From: Bacillus sp. UNC438CL73TsuS30
GTDB lineage: Bacteria > Bacillota > Bacilli > Bacillales > Cytobacillaceae
DNA: 51,577 nucleotides
Assembly (NCBI RefSeq): GCF_000482325.1
Contig: NZ_AXVA01000029.1
Span: 1 to 51,577, forward strand
Direction of reading: 5' to 3'
Of this stretch, positions 10,937-19,542 are shown one piece after another (position 1 is the stretch's first letter; every line of letters begins with the position of its first letter). The position numbers and the translations under genes are program-made. The notes under the pieces were generated by a model. It was not told the DNA's origin, searched no databases, and worked only from the letters and a program-made list of their open reading frames with translations.

Positions 10937-11482
10937 TTAAAGGTTGTTACTGTATACTTCAGGTTTCAAAACCCCAATATATGGAAGGTTCCGGTATTTC
11001 TCGGCATAATCCAATCCGTAGCCCACAACAAAGGCATCCGGTACAATAAAGCCGACATAATCGGCCTGAATATCACTTTTCCTTCCTGTAGGTTTATCAA
11101 GCAAAGTGACAATTTTAATCGACTTCGCCTTTCGATAACGGAAAAGGTCGACTAAATAGCTTAATGTAAGACCACTATCGATAATATCTTCGATAATTAA
11201 GATATCTCTTCCTTCAACAGAAGTATCTAAGTCCTTAAGGATTTTCACTTCTCCTGAGGAAGTCATTGAGTTACCATAGCTGGATACATCCAAAAAGTCC
11301 ATTTCAAGGTAGCAGTCCATATGTTTCAATAAGTCCGCCATAAAAGGCATAGCACCTTTCAAAACACCGATAGCAAGCGGGAAACGATCTTTGTATTCTT
11401 CGGTAAGCTCTGCCCCTAATCCCCTAACTTTTTCCTGAATTTCTTCTTCTGAAATTAACACCTTTTCAATATCCTGTTTCAT
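10937..11482 (-). CDS. hprT: Hypoxanthine-guanine phosphoribosyltransferase
   Basis: Purine salvage: joins hypoxanthine or guanine to PRPP. The 181-residue type I PRTase has the PRPP-binding motif [17 protein letters not shown] near residue 100 and the purine-recognition region [15 protein letters not shown] near the C-terminus. The ORF extends upstream to 11509, but the ATG at 11482 follows AGGGGG and gives [16 protein letters not shown], the usual start. It follows tilS, overlapping only the upstream open extension, as in other Bacillaceae, where HprT and TilS have been reported to act together on ftsH expression. Confidence 0.96.
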   Translation of the reverse strand: MKQDIEKVLISEEEIQEKVRGLGAELTEEYKDRFPLAIGVLKGAMPFMADLLKHMDCYLEMDFLDVSSYGNSMTSSGEVKILKDLDTSVEGRDILIIEDIIDSGLTLSYLVDLFRYRKAKSIKIVTLLDKPTGRKSDIQADYVGFIVPDAFVVGYGLDYAEKYRNLPYIGVLKPEVYSNNL

Positions 11483-11508
11483 TCTACTTGTGCCCCCTAG
11501 AAAAATCA

Positions 11509-12894
11509 TTACGTTTTATATGTGAGTAGTAAATATTGTTTTGCAGAGGAATCGGTGCCTTCCATTGCTGATTTTTTTAAACCAGGAAGCCAGATAATGG
11601 AATGATCTCCATCTGTAATTACCGGCCAAGTGTCCCGCTCTTGAAGGGGAACTTTATAGTCAATGAATATATCCTTTAATTTCCTCGTTCCTGACATTCC
11701 TTTTAAAGACATTCGGTCTCCATTTTCCCTTGTCCGAATCACAATCGGCCACTTAATCCTTGCTGCATTAAAGATTGCAGAGTGAGAGTCATATTCTGAA
11801 GGTTCTTTATGAACAAACTTAACCCCGATACTCCCCCCATCTGGTAAATCAATCTTTGAATCATCGTGTACTACATAATAATAATTCTTTACACTTGAAT
11901 CCCCAAATTGGAAGAATATGGTCTCGTAGGACCGAATAACCATCAGTCCGTTTGGGAAATTCAGTTTTCCTGATGGTCCTGAATGGTAAATTATTGAGAA
12001 AATCTGTTCAATATGTACAGCAGAAAGAGATGCAGGTTTTTCCTTGTAAAGATAGTTTAATATTAGTTGAATACCTCTCCTTTGTAAAGGTAAAGGCATA
12101 TCAAGAAACGGTTTTATGTCCATGCTAATTTTGGATTTTTCCCTTATTGTCATTACTTTATTCATGTTTTGGACAGTTAATTCCTGAAGAAATACCTCGT
12201 CACATTGTAAATCTTCACTAAAACGTTGAAAATGTTCATGAACATTTGGATTTTCCATCTTTAAAAACGGTAAAACTTCTTTTCGAAATCGATTCCTGCT
12301 ATAAATACTTTTTTTATTACTTGGGTCTATTCGCGGTGTGAGTTGATTTTCCCTGCAGTACTGTTCAATCTCCTCCTTTGTCAAGGTTAGAAAGGGGCGA
12401 AAAATCATACCTCTATGAAAAGGACGGGTAAAGGGGATACCAGCTCGCGCTTTTCCAGTACTCCCCCTTGTCATTCGCATGAGCATCGTTTCAATTTGAT
12501 CATCACCATGGTGCGCAAGTGCCAAGTAAGGATAGTCATATTTTTCCATGATGGTTTCAAAAAATTTATATCGTTCCTCTCTAGCCGCGACCTGGGAGCT
12601 TTCCCCGGTTCTTTCCATTATCAGTGGAATATTGATTCGGGTCATTTCAAAGGGAATATCATGCTGCTTACAATAATCCTTAACAAAAAAAGCATCATCA
12701 AGGGATTCTTGCCCACGAAACATATGGTCAACATGGGCCGCAACAATCGAAAGGTTTCTTTTATCCTTTTGCCCCCAAAGGAAATGTAGTAGTGCAAGAG
12801 AATCAGGTCCCCCCGAAACACCAACAATGATTTTTTTACTTTTTAATGAAAAGAAGTGGCGGCAAAGAAAATCCATTACCTTCGGTTCCAACAT
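11509..12894 (-). CDS. tilS: tRNA(Ile)-lysidine synthetase
   Basis: Attaches lysine to C34 of the tRNA-Ile2 anticodon so that it reads AUA codons. The 461-residue protein has the N-type ATP pyrophosphatase P-loop SGGPDS at residues 27-32, [14 protein letters not shown], and the C-terminal substrate-binding domain including [32 protein letters not shown] precedes the ATG. Essential in B. subtilis. Confidence 0.96.
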   Translation of the reverse strand: MLEPKVMDFLCRHFFSLKSKKIIVGVSGGPDSLALLHFLWGQKDKRNLSIVAAHVDHMFRGQESLDDAFFVKDYCKQHDIPFEMTRINIPLIMERTGESSQVAAREERYKFFETIMEKYDYPYLALAHHGDDQIETMLMRMTRGSTGKARAGIPFTRPFHRGMIFRPFLTLTKEEIEQYCRENQLTPRIDPSNKKSIYSRNRFRKEVLPFLKMENPNVHEHFQRFSEDLQCDEVFLQELTVQNMNKVMTIREKSKISMDIKPFLDMPLPLQRRGIQLILNYLYKEKPASLSAVHIEQIFSIIYHSGPSGKLNFPNGLMVIRSYETIFFQFGDSSVKNYYYVVHDDSKIDLPDGGSIGVKFVHKEPSEYDSHSAIFNAARIKWPIVIRTRENGDRMSLKGMSGTRKLKDIFIDYKVPLQERDTWPVITDGDHSIIWLPGLKKSAMEGTDSSAKQYLLLTYKT

Positions 12895-13037
12895 ATTGCT
12901 TCTTCCTCAGTCTTTTTTAAAATTGAATACCAATAGCTTACCACTTTTGTATTTAAACTATCAAAAACAATGTCTTCATTAACTGCTGTATTTTCTTAAT
13001 TGTTACAAATTAATTACGAATGAAACTCTCAATAGTT

Positions 13038-14042
13038 TCAAAAAAATTTTAAAATAATGACCACATAGAAAATAATAAATACTGCTGCTATGACTCCTGT
13101 TTCAATCCAGCCTGTTTTTTTCTTTTTCTTTCGATATTGCTGCCTTGTTTTTGGGTTGTTTTTATTAAGATCAGGTACTGGGCTCGAAATATTGTTGGCA
13201 GCTGCTTTTGACACTTTTCGGTGCTTAGGCAGCGGCTCATCCGTTAATAAAGCCAACAGATCCTGTCTCATTTGTCTCGCATTTGTATAATGTCCTTTTA
13301 GTGCATTTACCATTACTTTTTCCAAGGAATGAAGCTCAGGCTTCTGCCGGATTGCCTCTGTTAGTTGTGAAAGGCCCCCTGTCGTTTTTGTAAAGCGCTT
13401 CGGATAGGCGGTATTGATCATAATCATTGCCAAAGAAAAGAGGTCGTATGAAGGCTCGGCTACTCTTGAACCAAGGCCCCAGTATCCACGATCATAAAAT
13501 TCCGTAAATTCTTTAATAGCCCTTCCAGCAATGGTTGTACCACCCACATCAATACATCTAATTTTTGGCGGGGGGCCGGTAACAATTAAGTTTTCAGGTT
13601 TTAAATCCCCGAACACCCATCCATTTTGGTGCAGCTTTTCAAGATCGCTTAAAAGCTGTAACATTAATACTACAATCCATGATTTCCCTTTCTGTTCAAT
13701 AAACGTAAGTAAATCCGGTCCCTTTATAAACTCCATTACATAAAAGGACACCTGTCCGCGATTTGTCTTCCAATCATCAACATCAAGCAAAGAAGGCCCG
13801 AGGGCAGACCCTTGGACCTTTGCAAAGGATTTTAAAACATTTACCTCAGAGGTAATCGACAATCCATTATCACTCATCTTCAAAGCTACCTCAGTGTTTT
13901 TATGATTCGCGAGATAAACCACTCCGTTTGCTCCATATCCCAGTTCCTTCAAAATGGTATACTGATTTGAATGCCATTTACCTGAAATGACTGTGCCAGG
14001 GCTAACCTTACATTGACTCTTCAAAGTATGATTCATCATCAC
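13038..14042 (-). CDS. prkD: Membrane-anchored Ser/Thr kinase (YabT/PrkD-like)
   Basis: A Hanks-type kinase of about 334 residues with a C-terminal membrane segment (last about 22 residues) after a very basic stretch (RQQYRKKKKK). The glycine loop LGYGANGVVYLA and VALK lysine are present. The catalytic loop reads FGDLKPEN rather than HRDLKPEN, and DFG is replaced by DVG, with no clear activation-loop phosphosites. B. subtilis YabT is described as a sporulation, DNA-activated kinase; the basic juxtamembrane tract fits DNA contact. The start may be GTG at 14042 or ATG at 14039, overlapping the yabS end. Confidence 0.85.
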   Translation of the reverse strand: MMMNHTLKSQCKVSPGTVISGKWHSNQYTILKELGYGANGVVYLANHKNTEVALKMSDNGLSITSEVNVLKSFAKVQGSALGPSLLDVDDWKTNRGQVSFYVMEFIKGPDLLTFIEQKGKSWIVVLMLQLLSDLEKLHQNGWVFGDLKPENLIVTGPPPKIRCIDVGGTTIAGRAIKEFTEFYDRGYWGLGSRVAEPSYDLFSLAMIMINTAYPKRFTKTTGGLSQLTEAIRQKPELHSLEKVMVNALKGHYTNARQMRQDLLALLTDEPLPKHRKVSKAAANNISSPVPDLNKNNPKTRQQYRKKKKKTGWIETGVIAAVFIIFYVVIILKFF

Positions 14043-14745
14043 GAGAAAGCAGGCTCCTTAATGATTGTTTTTGATTAAAGGCAGATAAAGCTGTTCTGAG
14101 TGCCGGCCCTGTTGGCGTAATGCCACCAGTAGACAGCTGTGAAAAGATGCTTGTCAAAGATTGTAGTTTTGGCGTCCAATCCAGCAACATTTCGACATTA
14201 TTCTTTTTCCCAGGAAATACGTAAACGGAATAATAATTATCACCTGTTCTTGCATTTAAGCTGATGGAAAGGTCTAGAATCGCTTCTTTAACGGTCGGAA
14301 GCTTGTGTTTCATGCTTGCGCTTGTATCGACAAGAATCAACACCTCTAATTCGACAGTCTCCCCTAATTCATCGACAACCTCCATTACCTCGCCGCGCTT
14401 TTCGGGAGGCAGATCTTCAATCGTTTGTGAGTTGCCCAAAATCTGCTTTAACTCTTTGTTTATAACTCCTTGGAGAGTTTGGGTCATCGCTTTCCTCGTT
14501 ACCATTTGGACGGTATGGGCCAGCCGTTCTGCATAGACGATTTGGCTGACTCCACCGCCAGACAAGGCAATACCTTCAATTTCTGTCATACCCTTTTCAT
14601 CAATCACATCATGGTCCATGACACCAATTACATTCACCGTAATTCCTTCTTCTTTTGCAAGTGCTGCCATGGCAATTGGGTCTTCACCATGATTGGAGCA
14701 CCCATCAGTTATCAATAAGATTTGGCGGATTTTCCCTGAATACAT
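14008..14745 (-). CDS. yabS: VWA-domain protein YabS
   Basis: A roughly 245-residue cytosolic protein built from von Willebrand A elements in unusual order. Residues about 8-45 read RQILLITDGCSNHGEDP...VNVIGVMD, normally the second half of a VWA fold. The MIDAS motif DTSAS (near 140) and the GGITPTGPAL loop, normally the first half, come afterwards. A linker of about 50 residues (TRKAMTQTL to ETVELE) joins them. It lies between spoIIE and prkD and overlaps prkD, suggesting a shared operon and a metal-dependent partner-binding role. The start is chosen at 14745 by SD spacing; 14751 is possible. Confidence 0.8.
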   Translation of the reverse strand: MYSGKIRQILLITDGCSNHGEDPIAMAALAKEEGITVNVIGVMDHDVIDEKGMTEIEGIALSGGGVSQIVYAERLAHTVQMVTRKAMTQTLQGVINKELKQILGNSQTIEDLPPEKRGEVMEVVDELGETVELEVLILVDTSASMKHKLPTVKEAILDLSISLNARTGDNYYSVYVFPGKKNNVEMLLDWTPKLQSLTSIFSQLSTGGITPTGPALRTALSAFNQKQSLRSLLSRDDESYFEESM

Positions 14746-14800
14746 AACCATTCTCCCTCCACATCATGAATTGTTACCATTTTCGACGGGAAGGAGATGA

Positions 14801-14831
14801 ATTATACATATTTAGAGACTTAGTTGTGCAA
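14801..14831 (-). promoter_or_regulatory. Possible yabS-prkD promoter
   Basis: Minus-strand TTGCAC (14826-14831) and a perfect TATAAT (14801-14806), but the spacer is 19 bp. Located between the spoIIE stop and yabS. Confidence 0.4.
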
Positions 14832-14841
14832 ATTAAGCCGT

Positions 14842-17316
14842 TTAGGCTCTTTTCTTCATTTTTTGCACAGGGATGCTGGCCCATTTAGGAGTATTATGTT
14901 TTATTTTGGCCACTGTTACGGTCATATCATCATCAATAAATCCAGAGCTTGTGCGAATGACTTCTTCCATGATTAAATCTGCTACTTCCTGTGGATCATC
15001 CGTTTGTAACTCCTGAATTTTCCGCTTCATCCAAAGCTCATAATTTTCGACATGCCTTGGTCCTTCAAAAACCCCATCGCTCATCATAATTAATAAATCG
15101 CCTGCCTTTAGCTGTTCACTGACAACATCGACTTCGAATTCCTCAAGCATTCCAATTGGCAAATTGCTGGCTTGAATTTTGATAATTTTATTCCCCCGTT
15201 TAATAAAACTTGGTGTTGAACCAATCTTCAAAAATTTTGCTGATGCATTCTGCAAATCAATCATGGCAAGGTCTAATGTTGAAAAAATTTCATCAGTTGT
15301 CCTTAGGGATAGAATTGAATTAATTGATTTAATTGCTACTTGTTCCTCAATACCTGTTTGCAGGATTTTTTGCAAAAGTTGAATCGTTTCATTACTTTCA
15401 TAATGTGCCCTTTCGCCATTTCCCATTCCATCACTAATGGCAATAGCATACTTGCCTAAGCCAAGTTCAATTTCTGAGTAACTGTCGCCTGAAATAAAGC
15501 CGCCATCCTTAGCCGCATGGGCTACCCCCGTTTGTACAATGAACTTTTTTGAAGAACGGAAATTCGCATGACATAGACCATTTAAGTACTCTGCAGAATC
15601 TTCTTTTTGAACAACAATTGTTTCGCCCAGAATATCCGACAGCATCGGGGCAATCAATTTTTCACACTCCCCATGGCTATTGTAAAAAGGAATGGTCATT
15701 TCAATATCAACATTTCCTTGTTCAAGGCTGTAAATTTCAACCTGTTCAATTTGTATGCCAAAGTCCTGAAGAGCCTCCATAATTTGCTCTTCCTGCCTAT
15801 AGTGGTTTTCCCGCTCACGCTGAATTTCCTTCGAAAAATTCTCCATTACCTCGGAAACACCTTGAAGCTGGTCGGCCACTAATCTTCTGCTTTCTCTTAC
15901 TTGTTTTTTTAATTTTTGATTGGCCTGGAAGAAAGTAAGCTCGGTTTGAATGACATCATAGACTCGTTTCGACCTGGTACAATACTTGTCCCACTCTCTC
16001 GTAAGTTTTGTTGGAATAACCCCATCGTTTTGATCCATTTCATGAATAATTTCTTCCATATATGAATAGGTTGTATTAAAATTCTTTGCCCAGCATTGTT
16101 CTTTTTTAAAGCAAGTTTGGCATGTTTTTTCCGTTACATTACTCATAAAGTAATCCATTTCTCTCACATTTTCTTCTTCGCTTGGCTCTACATCCATTTG
16201 TGAAAAACTATTGGATAAGGCAGAAAAGACATTAGAAAATTGGGAGACGCGCTGTGCGGTAACATCCCGCATCTTTCTCATGTATTTTTGTTGTTCAGCT
16301 GTATATTCTGAAGTTCCCGGGATATACTTAGCTAGTCTTGAGGTGAAAACCTGCGGCGTTAAGAGGAATAAAAGAATGGCTGCTGCTGACTCCAATAAAG
16401 TTTGGGATAAAGAGCCGCCACCTTCTCCGTACATACCGATTAAGAGAGTAGCAATTAATAATCCTATTGATACACCTATTTTTTTCCCCTCTTTTAATAA
16501 ACCGCCTAATACACCGGAGAATGCTAGTAAACTCATATGGGTAAAGCTAGACACACTTGCCAGGCTAAAGATTAACCCTGTTACCACCCCAACGGTTGAG
16601 CCCACCGTTGCACCGGCAATAAAGGAAAAGACTAAAACGAGATATCTCGACATAATGTGTTCAACAGAAAGATCATATACCTGCCAGCCAATGGTTCCGG
16701 TCATAATCGAAGCTAGCATGATAATTAAACCGATAATTTCCTCCGTTTTTAATAGCTGCCTGCGTTTGGTTACAGTTAATAACGGAATGCTTTGCAAAAA
16801 GATCAACGTTAAAATAAATGATAGGCTGGCCTGCACAGCGGCCATCATTCCATCGTAAAATGTCAATTGCCCTGTTAATAGGAAAGATTCAATTAATTTC
16901 CCAAGGCCTAAGATAATTCCGACAAAAAAGGGCAAGGATTTTATTCCGCTCTTTATCCATTTCTCTCCTATCCGGAAAACGATTAGAAATAGCAGGACCG
17001 CTACAAAAGTAAAACCGGCATTTTCAATCGATAGTGTCGCAGCTCCTGCAATTAATCCAACTAACGCAAGCGGTGCGCGATCCCTTTTGATTAAATATAC
17101 GGCTGCGAAAAATGGGAGACTGAATGGAGTAAGTTTGGACAAGATTAAAGCTCGTCCAAGCAAAAATCCTACTAATAACAGAAGGTATCCCTTTTTAATA
17201 AAAAAAGACTCCAAATAGTTTTGGAGTTTTTTCACTCCCTTCTCCCACTCCCATTTGGATGAATGTAGGTTGACTTCTCCGATCGGCTCTATTAAACTAG
17301 CGTTTGGCTTTTCCAT
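14842..17316 (-). CDS. spoIIE: Stage II sporulation protein E (PP2C phosphatase)
   Basis: Polar-septum membrane phosphatase that dephosphorylates SpoIIAA and thereby releases sigmaF in the forespore. The 824-residue protein has about ten N-terminal membrane segments (residues about 35-330). A cytoplasmic linker region with VTAQRVSQFSNVF follows, then a C-terminal PP2C domain containing SGDSYSEIELG, AISDGMGNGERAHYES, LIMMSDGVFEGPRH and IDDDMTVTV with metal-binding aspartates. Length and the final HNTPKWASIPV match the family. Its promoter shows the 21-bp spacer of Spo0A-activated sigmaA promoters. Confidence 0.97.
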   Translation of the reverse strand: MEKPNASLIEPIGEVNLHSSKWEWEKGVKKLQNYLESFFIKKGYLLLLVGFLLGRALILSKLTPFSLPFFAAVYLIKRDRAPLALVGLIAGAATLSIENAGFTFVAVLLFLIVFRIGEKWIKSGIKSLPFFVGIILGLGKLIESFLLTGQLTFYDGMMAAVQASLSFILTLIFLQSIPLLTVTKRRQLLKTEEIIGLIIMLASIMTGTIGWQVYDLSVEHIMSRYLVLVFSFIAGATVGSTVGVVTGLIFSLASVSSFTHMSLLAFSGVLGGLLKEGKKIGVSIGLLIATLLIGMYGEGGGSLSQTLLESAAAILLFLLTPQVFTSRLAKYIPGTSEYTAEQQKYMRKMRDVTAQRVSQFSNVFSALSNSFSQMDVEPSEEENVREMDYFMSNVTEKTCQTCFKKEQCWAKNFNTTYSYMEEIIHEMDQNDGVIPTKLTREWDKYCTRSKRVYDVIQTELTFFQANQKLKKQVRESRRLVADQLQGVSEVMENFSKEIQRERENHYRQEEQIMEALQDFGIQIEQVEIYSLEQGNVDIEMTIPFYNSHGECEKLIAPMLSDILGETIVVQKEDSAEYLNGLCHANFRSSKKFIVQTGVAHAAKDGGFISGDSYSEIELGLGKYAIAISDGMGNGERAHYESNETIQLLQKILQTGIEEQVAIKSINSILSLRTTDEIFSTLDLAMIDLQNASAKFLKIGSTPSFIKRGNKIIKIQASNLPIGMLEEFEVDVVSEQLKAGDLLIMMSDGVFEGPRHVENYELWMKRKIQELQTDDPQEVADLIMEEVIRTSSGFIDDDMTVTVAKIKHNTPKWASIPVQKMKKRA

Positions 17317-17351
17317 ATCTCACACTCCCTATTAATTCATCGTTGCCAACT

Positions 17352-17384
17352 ATTATAAAGTTGATAGTGTTAAAAGTTTGTCAA
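17352..17384 (-). promoter_or_regulatory. spoIIE promoter, Spo0A-activated sigmaA type
   Basis: Minus-strand TTGACA (17379-17384) and TATAAT (17352-17357) are both perfect but separated by 21 bp, the abnormal spacing known for B. subtilis spoIIE and spoIIG, which need Spo0A~P. Box-like sequences lie upstream: CGTCGAA on the minus strand (17411-17417) and TGTCGGA on the plus strand (17462-17468), each one mismatch from TGTCGAA. Confidence 0.8.
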
Positions 17385-17481
17385 AAGATTGAACGAATAT
17401 GTAAGTTTCGTTCGACGGTATTCACTAAATTTATCCAAATAATCTGAATTATTATATTAATTGTCGGAATTTTGCATAAAT

Positions 17482-17512
17482 AAAAAAACACCAACATAGA
17501 AGTCAGTGTTTC
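17482..17512 (-). terminator. Second terminator downstream of yabR
   Basis: AACACTGAC/GTTGGTGTT imperfect stem followed by seven T on the minus strand, about 95 bp after yabR. It backs up the hairpin at 17522-17547. Confidence 0.65.
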
Positions 17513-17521
17513 CATTAAAAC

Positions 17522-17547
17522 AAAAAGACAAGTCATAATGACTTGTC
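17522..17547 (-). terminator. First terminator downstream of yabR
   Basis: Perfect GACAAGTCAT/ATGACTTGTC palindrome followed by TTTTTG on the minus strand. In B. subtilis two tRNA genes lie between yabR and spoIIE; none is visible here. Confidence 0.8.
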
Positions 17548-17606
17548 ATTGTTGATCTATATTTTAAATGAACCTGCCCTTTATCCTTCAATAAACAAGC
17601 AGCAAG

Positions 17607-18044
17607 TTATCCTCGTCTAGCTCCTCTTCCTCCACGTTTTGACTCTGTGTGTCGTTTTAGGGAAGACAAACGATCTTCGCTATCTTTTAAAAATTTAGCC
17701 ATCTTTGTTTCAAAGTTTTCTGGTCTAGAGTTATTGCGATCGTTCGTTCTACCCTGACGAGGACGTTGTGAATGCGAATTTGAATGAGATCTTTGAGGTG
17801 TCTCTGGTCTATCTTTTGCTTTTTTGATGGATAGTCCAATTTTGCCATCCTTTTCAACATTAATGACTTTAACCTCAACTTGGTCGCCAACCTTAAGATG
17901 ATCATTGATATCTTTTACATAGTTGTCTGCAACCTCACTAATGTGTACGAGCCCTGTTGATCCATCCGGCAGCTCCACAAACGCTCCGAAATTTGTAATC
18001 CCTGTTACCTTTCCTTGTAACTTGCTGCCTACTTCAATTGACAT
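17607..18044 (-). CDS. yabR: S1-domain RNA-binding protein YabR
   Basis: A 145-residue protein. Residues 1-75 form an S1 OB-fold: GSKLQGKVTGITNFGAFVEL, then TGLVHISEVAD and KVGDQVEVKVINVEKDGKIGLSIK, all typical S1 strands. The remainder is a low-complexity basic tail rich in Arg, Ser, Asn and Gln ending RGGRGARRG, likely to contact RNA. The role is not established; it is conserved next to divIC. SD AAGGAGG lies about 13 nt before the ATG, slightly far. Confidence 0.9.
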   Translation of the reverse strand: MSIEVGSKLQGKVTGITNFGAFVELPDGSTGLVHISEVADNYVKDINDHLKVGDQVEVKVINVEKDGKIGLSIKKAKDRPETPQRSHSNSHSQRPRQGRTNDRNNSRPENFETKMAKFLKDSEDRLSSLKRHTESKRGGRGARRG

Positions 18045-18127
18045 AAAAAAAATGTTCCTCCTTAAAAAAATAAAAAATCAATCTTACCTTATATTATACA
18101 GAAAGTAAAAAAACAGTGTCAATAAGA

Positions 18128-18523
18128 CTAGTTACCGGTTGATTTTTCCTTTTTGTCCTCAGGAATATTAAAGATAATTTCATTTTTCTTTGAGAAAAAA
18201 TATTCTTTTCTCGCTAGTTTAGCAATGTAATCATCATCATTTAATTTCACAATATCCTCCTTAAGGATATCCTGCTGTTTTTTTAATTCAGCAAGCTTAA
18301 GGCCAAGCTGTTTTTTTTGTGCCTTTTTTGCATCTATCACGGAAGCCTGCGTTAGAATGCTGGAAATCATGAAATAAGAAACGAAAATCGCAAAAACTAA
18401 AAACAACGAAAGGCGGCGTACGACTAACTTTCTTTTTCTAGCTGTTGCAATTTCAGCAAACTCTTGCTGCTCTACATACGTTGATTGAATCTTTGCTACA
18501 TTTTTTTTGCGTACCGCGCTCAT
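18128..18523 (-). CDS. divIC: Cell-division protein DivIC (FtsB-like)
   Basis: Bitopic division protein that pairs with FtsL and DivIB at the septum. The 131-residue sequence has a basic cytoplasmic N-terminus, one membrane segment (residues about 38-58, RLSLFLVFAIFVSYFMISSI) and an external leucine/lysine-rich coiled coil (about 65-100, KKAQKKQLGLKLAELKKQQ). The Bacillus-type YIAKLARKEYFFSKKNEIIF segment follows. It is 12 bp after yabQ. Essential for division and for sporulation septation. Confidence 0.95.
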   Translation of the reverse strand: MSAVRKKNVAKIQSTYVEQQEFAEIATARKRKLVVRRLSLFLVFAIFVSYFMISSILTQASVIDAKKAQKKQLGLKLAELKKQQDILKEDIVKLNDDDYIAKLARKEYFFSKKNEIIFNIPEDKKEKSTGN

Positions 18524-18535
18524 TTCATAACCTCC

Positions 18536-19168
18536 TTACTGTTTACGCTTTTTCCACTTATCTATCCACTTAACAATATAATTCTTTAATTTCTTGAATT
18601 TTCCTGCTGTTCTATTATATAACTTATCGACGGATTTTTTAAGACCTTTCGGCAAAAGTCTCCAAATTAATAGCAATATTTTTTGAACGGGTATGACAAT
18701 GACTTTTATAACCAACCATACAACCTTTAAAATAAATTTGACAAGGGTATAAAGGCCCCTGCCAAGGAAAATAACCATAAAAATGACTAGTTTTATAAGA
18801 CCCACAATAGGCCTATAGATTACCATCAAAAAGGAATGTTTAAGGAATCGGTAAATGGAAATAACCGCTTTGATCAGTAATTCCAATAGGCGAAGATACG
18901 GCCCTTTAAAAAGACCTTGATATCCGGCAAAGCCACAGAGAAGGGCAATAAAGATATAAAAGCGGATTTCTCCATTATTCACTTGGAACAAAATGTAAAA
19001 TATGAGTAATGCTTGAATAATCCAAAATAGGATGTCGTTTACAAAAACGATGAAGCGATTCCTTCTCGGCCGATCTAAAAACCGCTGATAGGTATCAAAC
19101 ATTACTCCAAATAATGCACCCATTCCAATCATGGAGAGCATTGTTAGAAATTGAGTGGAAAGTGTCAT
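18536..19168 (-). CDS. yabQ: Spore cortex protein YabQ
   Basis: A 210-residue membrane protein with several hydrophobic segments (about 7-25, 42-62, 68-86, then an amphipathic/hydrophobic stretch from about 110 to 168) and a Lys-rich C-terminus. In B. subtilis YabQ localises to the membranes around the forespore and is needed for cortex formation. Its ATG overlaps the yabP stop (ATGA), giving translational coupling. No catalytic motif is visible. Confidence 0.9.
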   Translation of the reverse strand: MTLSTQFLTMLSMIGMGALFGVMFDTYQRFLDRPRRNRFIVFVNDILFWIIQALLIFYILFQVNNGEIRFYIFIALLCGFAGYQGLFKGPYLRLLELLIKAVISIYRFLKHSFLMVIYRPIVGLIKLVIFMVIFLGRGLYTLVKFILKVVWLVIKVIVIPVQKILLLIWRLLPKGLKKSVDKLYNRTAGKFKKLKNYIVKWIDKWKKRKQ

Positions 19169-19467
19169 CGGAATAACTTGCTAAAGAATCCTTTAGCTTT
19201 CTCCCCATGCTGTTCATCTAAATAGACTAAATCAAAGATTTTGCCCTTAATTGAAACAATCCCCTTTTCCACATCTAGATTTTTCATTTGCAGATTTTGT
19301 CCTTTGATGGCCAAAAACCCCATGACGGTTTCTAATAAAAATTCTTCGTTATCAAAGCTTTCTACCTGTTTTACGCCTGTAATGTCTAAAAGCTTTCTTC
19401 CCCGCATAATCACATCATGTTCTGGAACGCTGCTCTTTGTTGTATTGACATCATAATATTGGCTCAT
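19165..19467 (-). CDS. yabP: Sporulation protein YabP
   Basis: A 100-residue protein of the YabP/YqfC family, mother-cell proteins involved in cortex or coat assembly. Family features: HDVIMRGRKLLDITGVKQVESFDNEEFLLET near the N-terminus and GFLAIKGQNLQMKNLDVEKGIVSIKG in the middle. The ATG at 19467 is chosen over an ATG two codons upstream because GAGGG then has a 6-nt spacing. That SD lies inside one arm of a nested palindrome (19474-19520). Coupled to yabQ. Confidence 0.92.
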   Translation of the reverse strand: MSQYYDVNTTKSSVPEHDVIMRGRKLLDITGVKQVESFDNEEFLLETVMGFLAIKGQNLQMKNLDVEKGIVSIKGKIFDLVYLDEQHGEKAKGFFSKLFR

Positions 19468-19473
19468 CTTCAT

Positions 19474-19520
19474 CCCTCACAGTCAGTTGTACAAACCTTT
19501 TTGTACATGTTATGTGAGGG
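19474..19520 (-). promoter_or_regulatory. Nested palindrome over yabP promoter and SD; possible sigmaE -10
   Basis: Outer arms CCCTCACA (19474-19481) and TGTGAGGG (19513-19520) and inner arms GTACAAA (19489-19495) and TTTGTAC (19500-19506) share the same centre near 19497. On the minus strand one outer arm is the yabP SD (GAGGG). The other arm borders CATAACAT, which resembles a sigmaE -10 (CATANNNT); a weak GTTCTATT lies 14 bp upstream. It could be an operator, a read-through RNA hairpin hiding the SD, or both. Confidence 0.6.
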
Positions 19521-19542
19521 ATAAAAGAAATAGAACAAGCAC

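Noticed and set aside
17317..17606. tRNA genes expected between yabR and spoIIE by comparison with B. subtilis
   Set aside because: No cloverleaf or CCA-ending sequence is visible; the gap holds two terminators and the spoIIE promoter.
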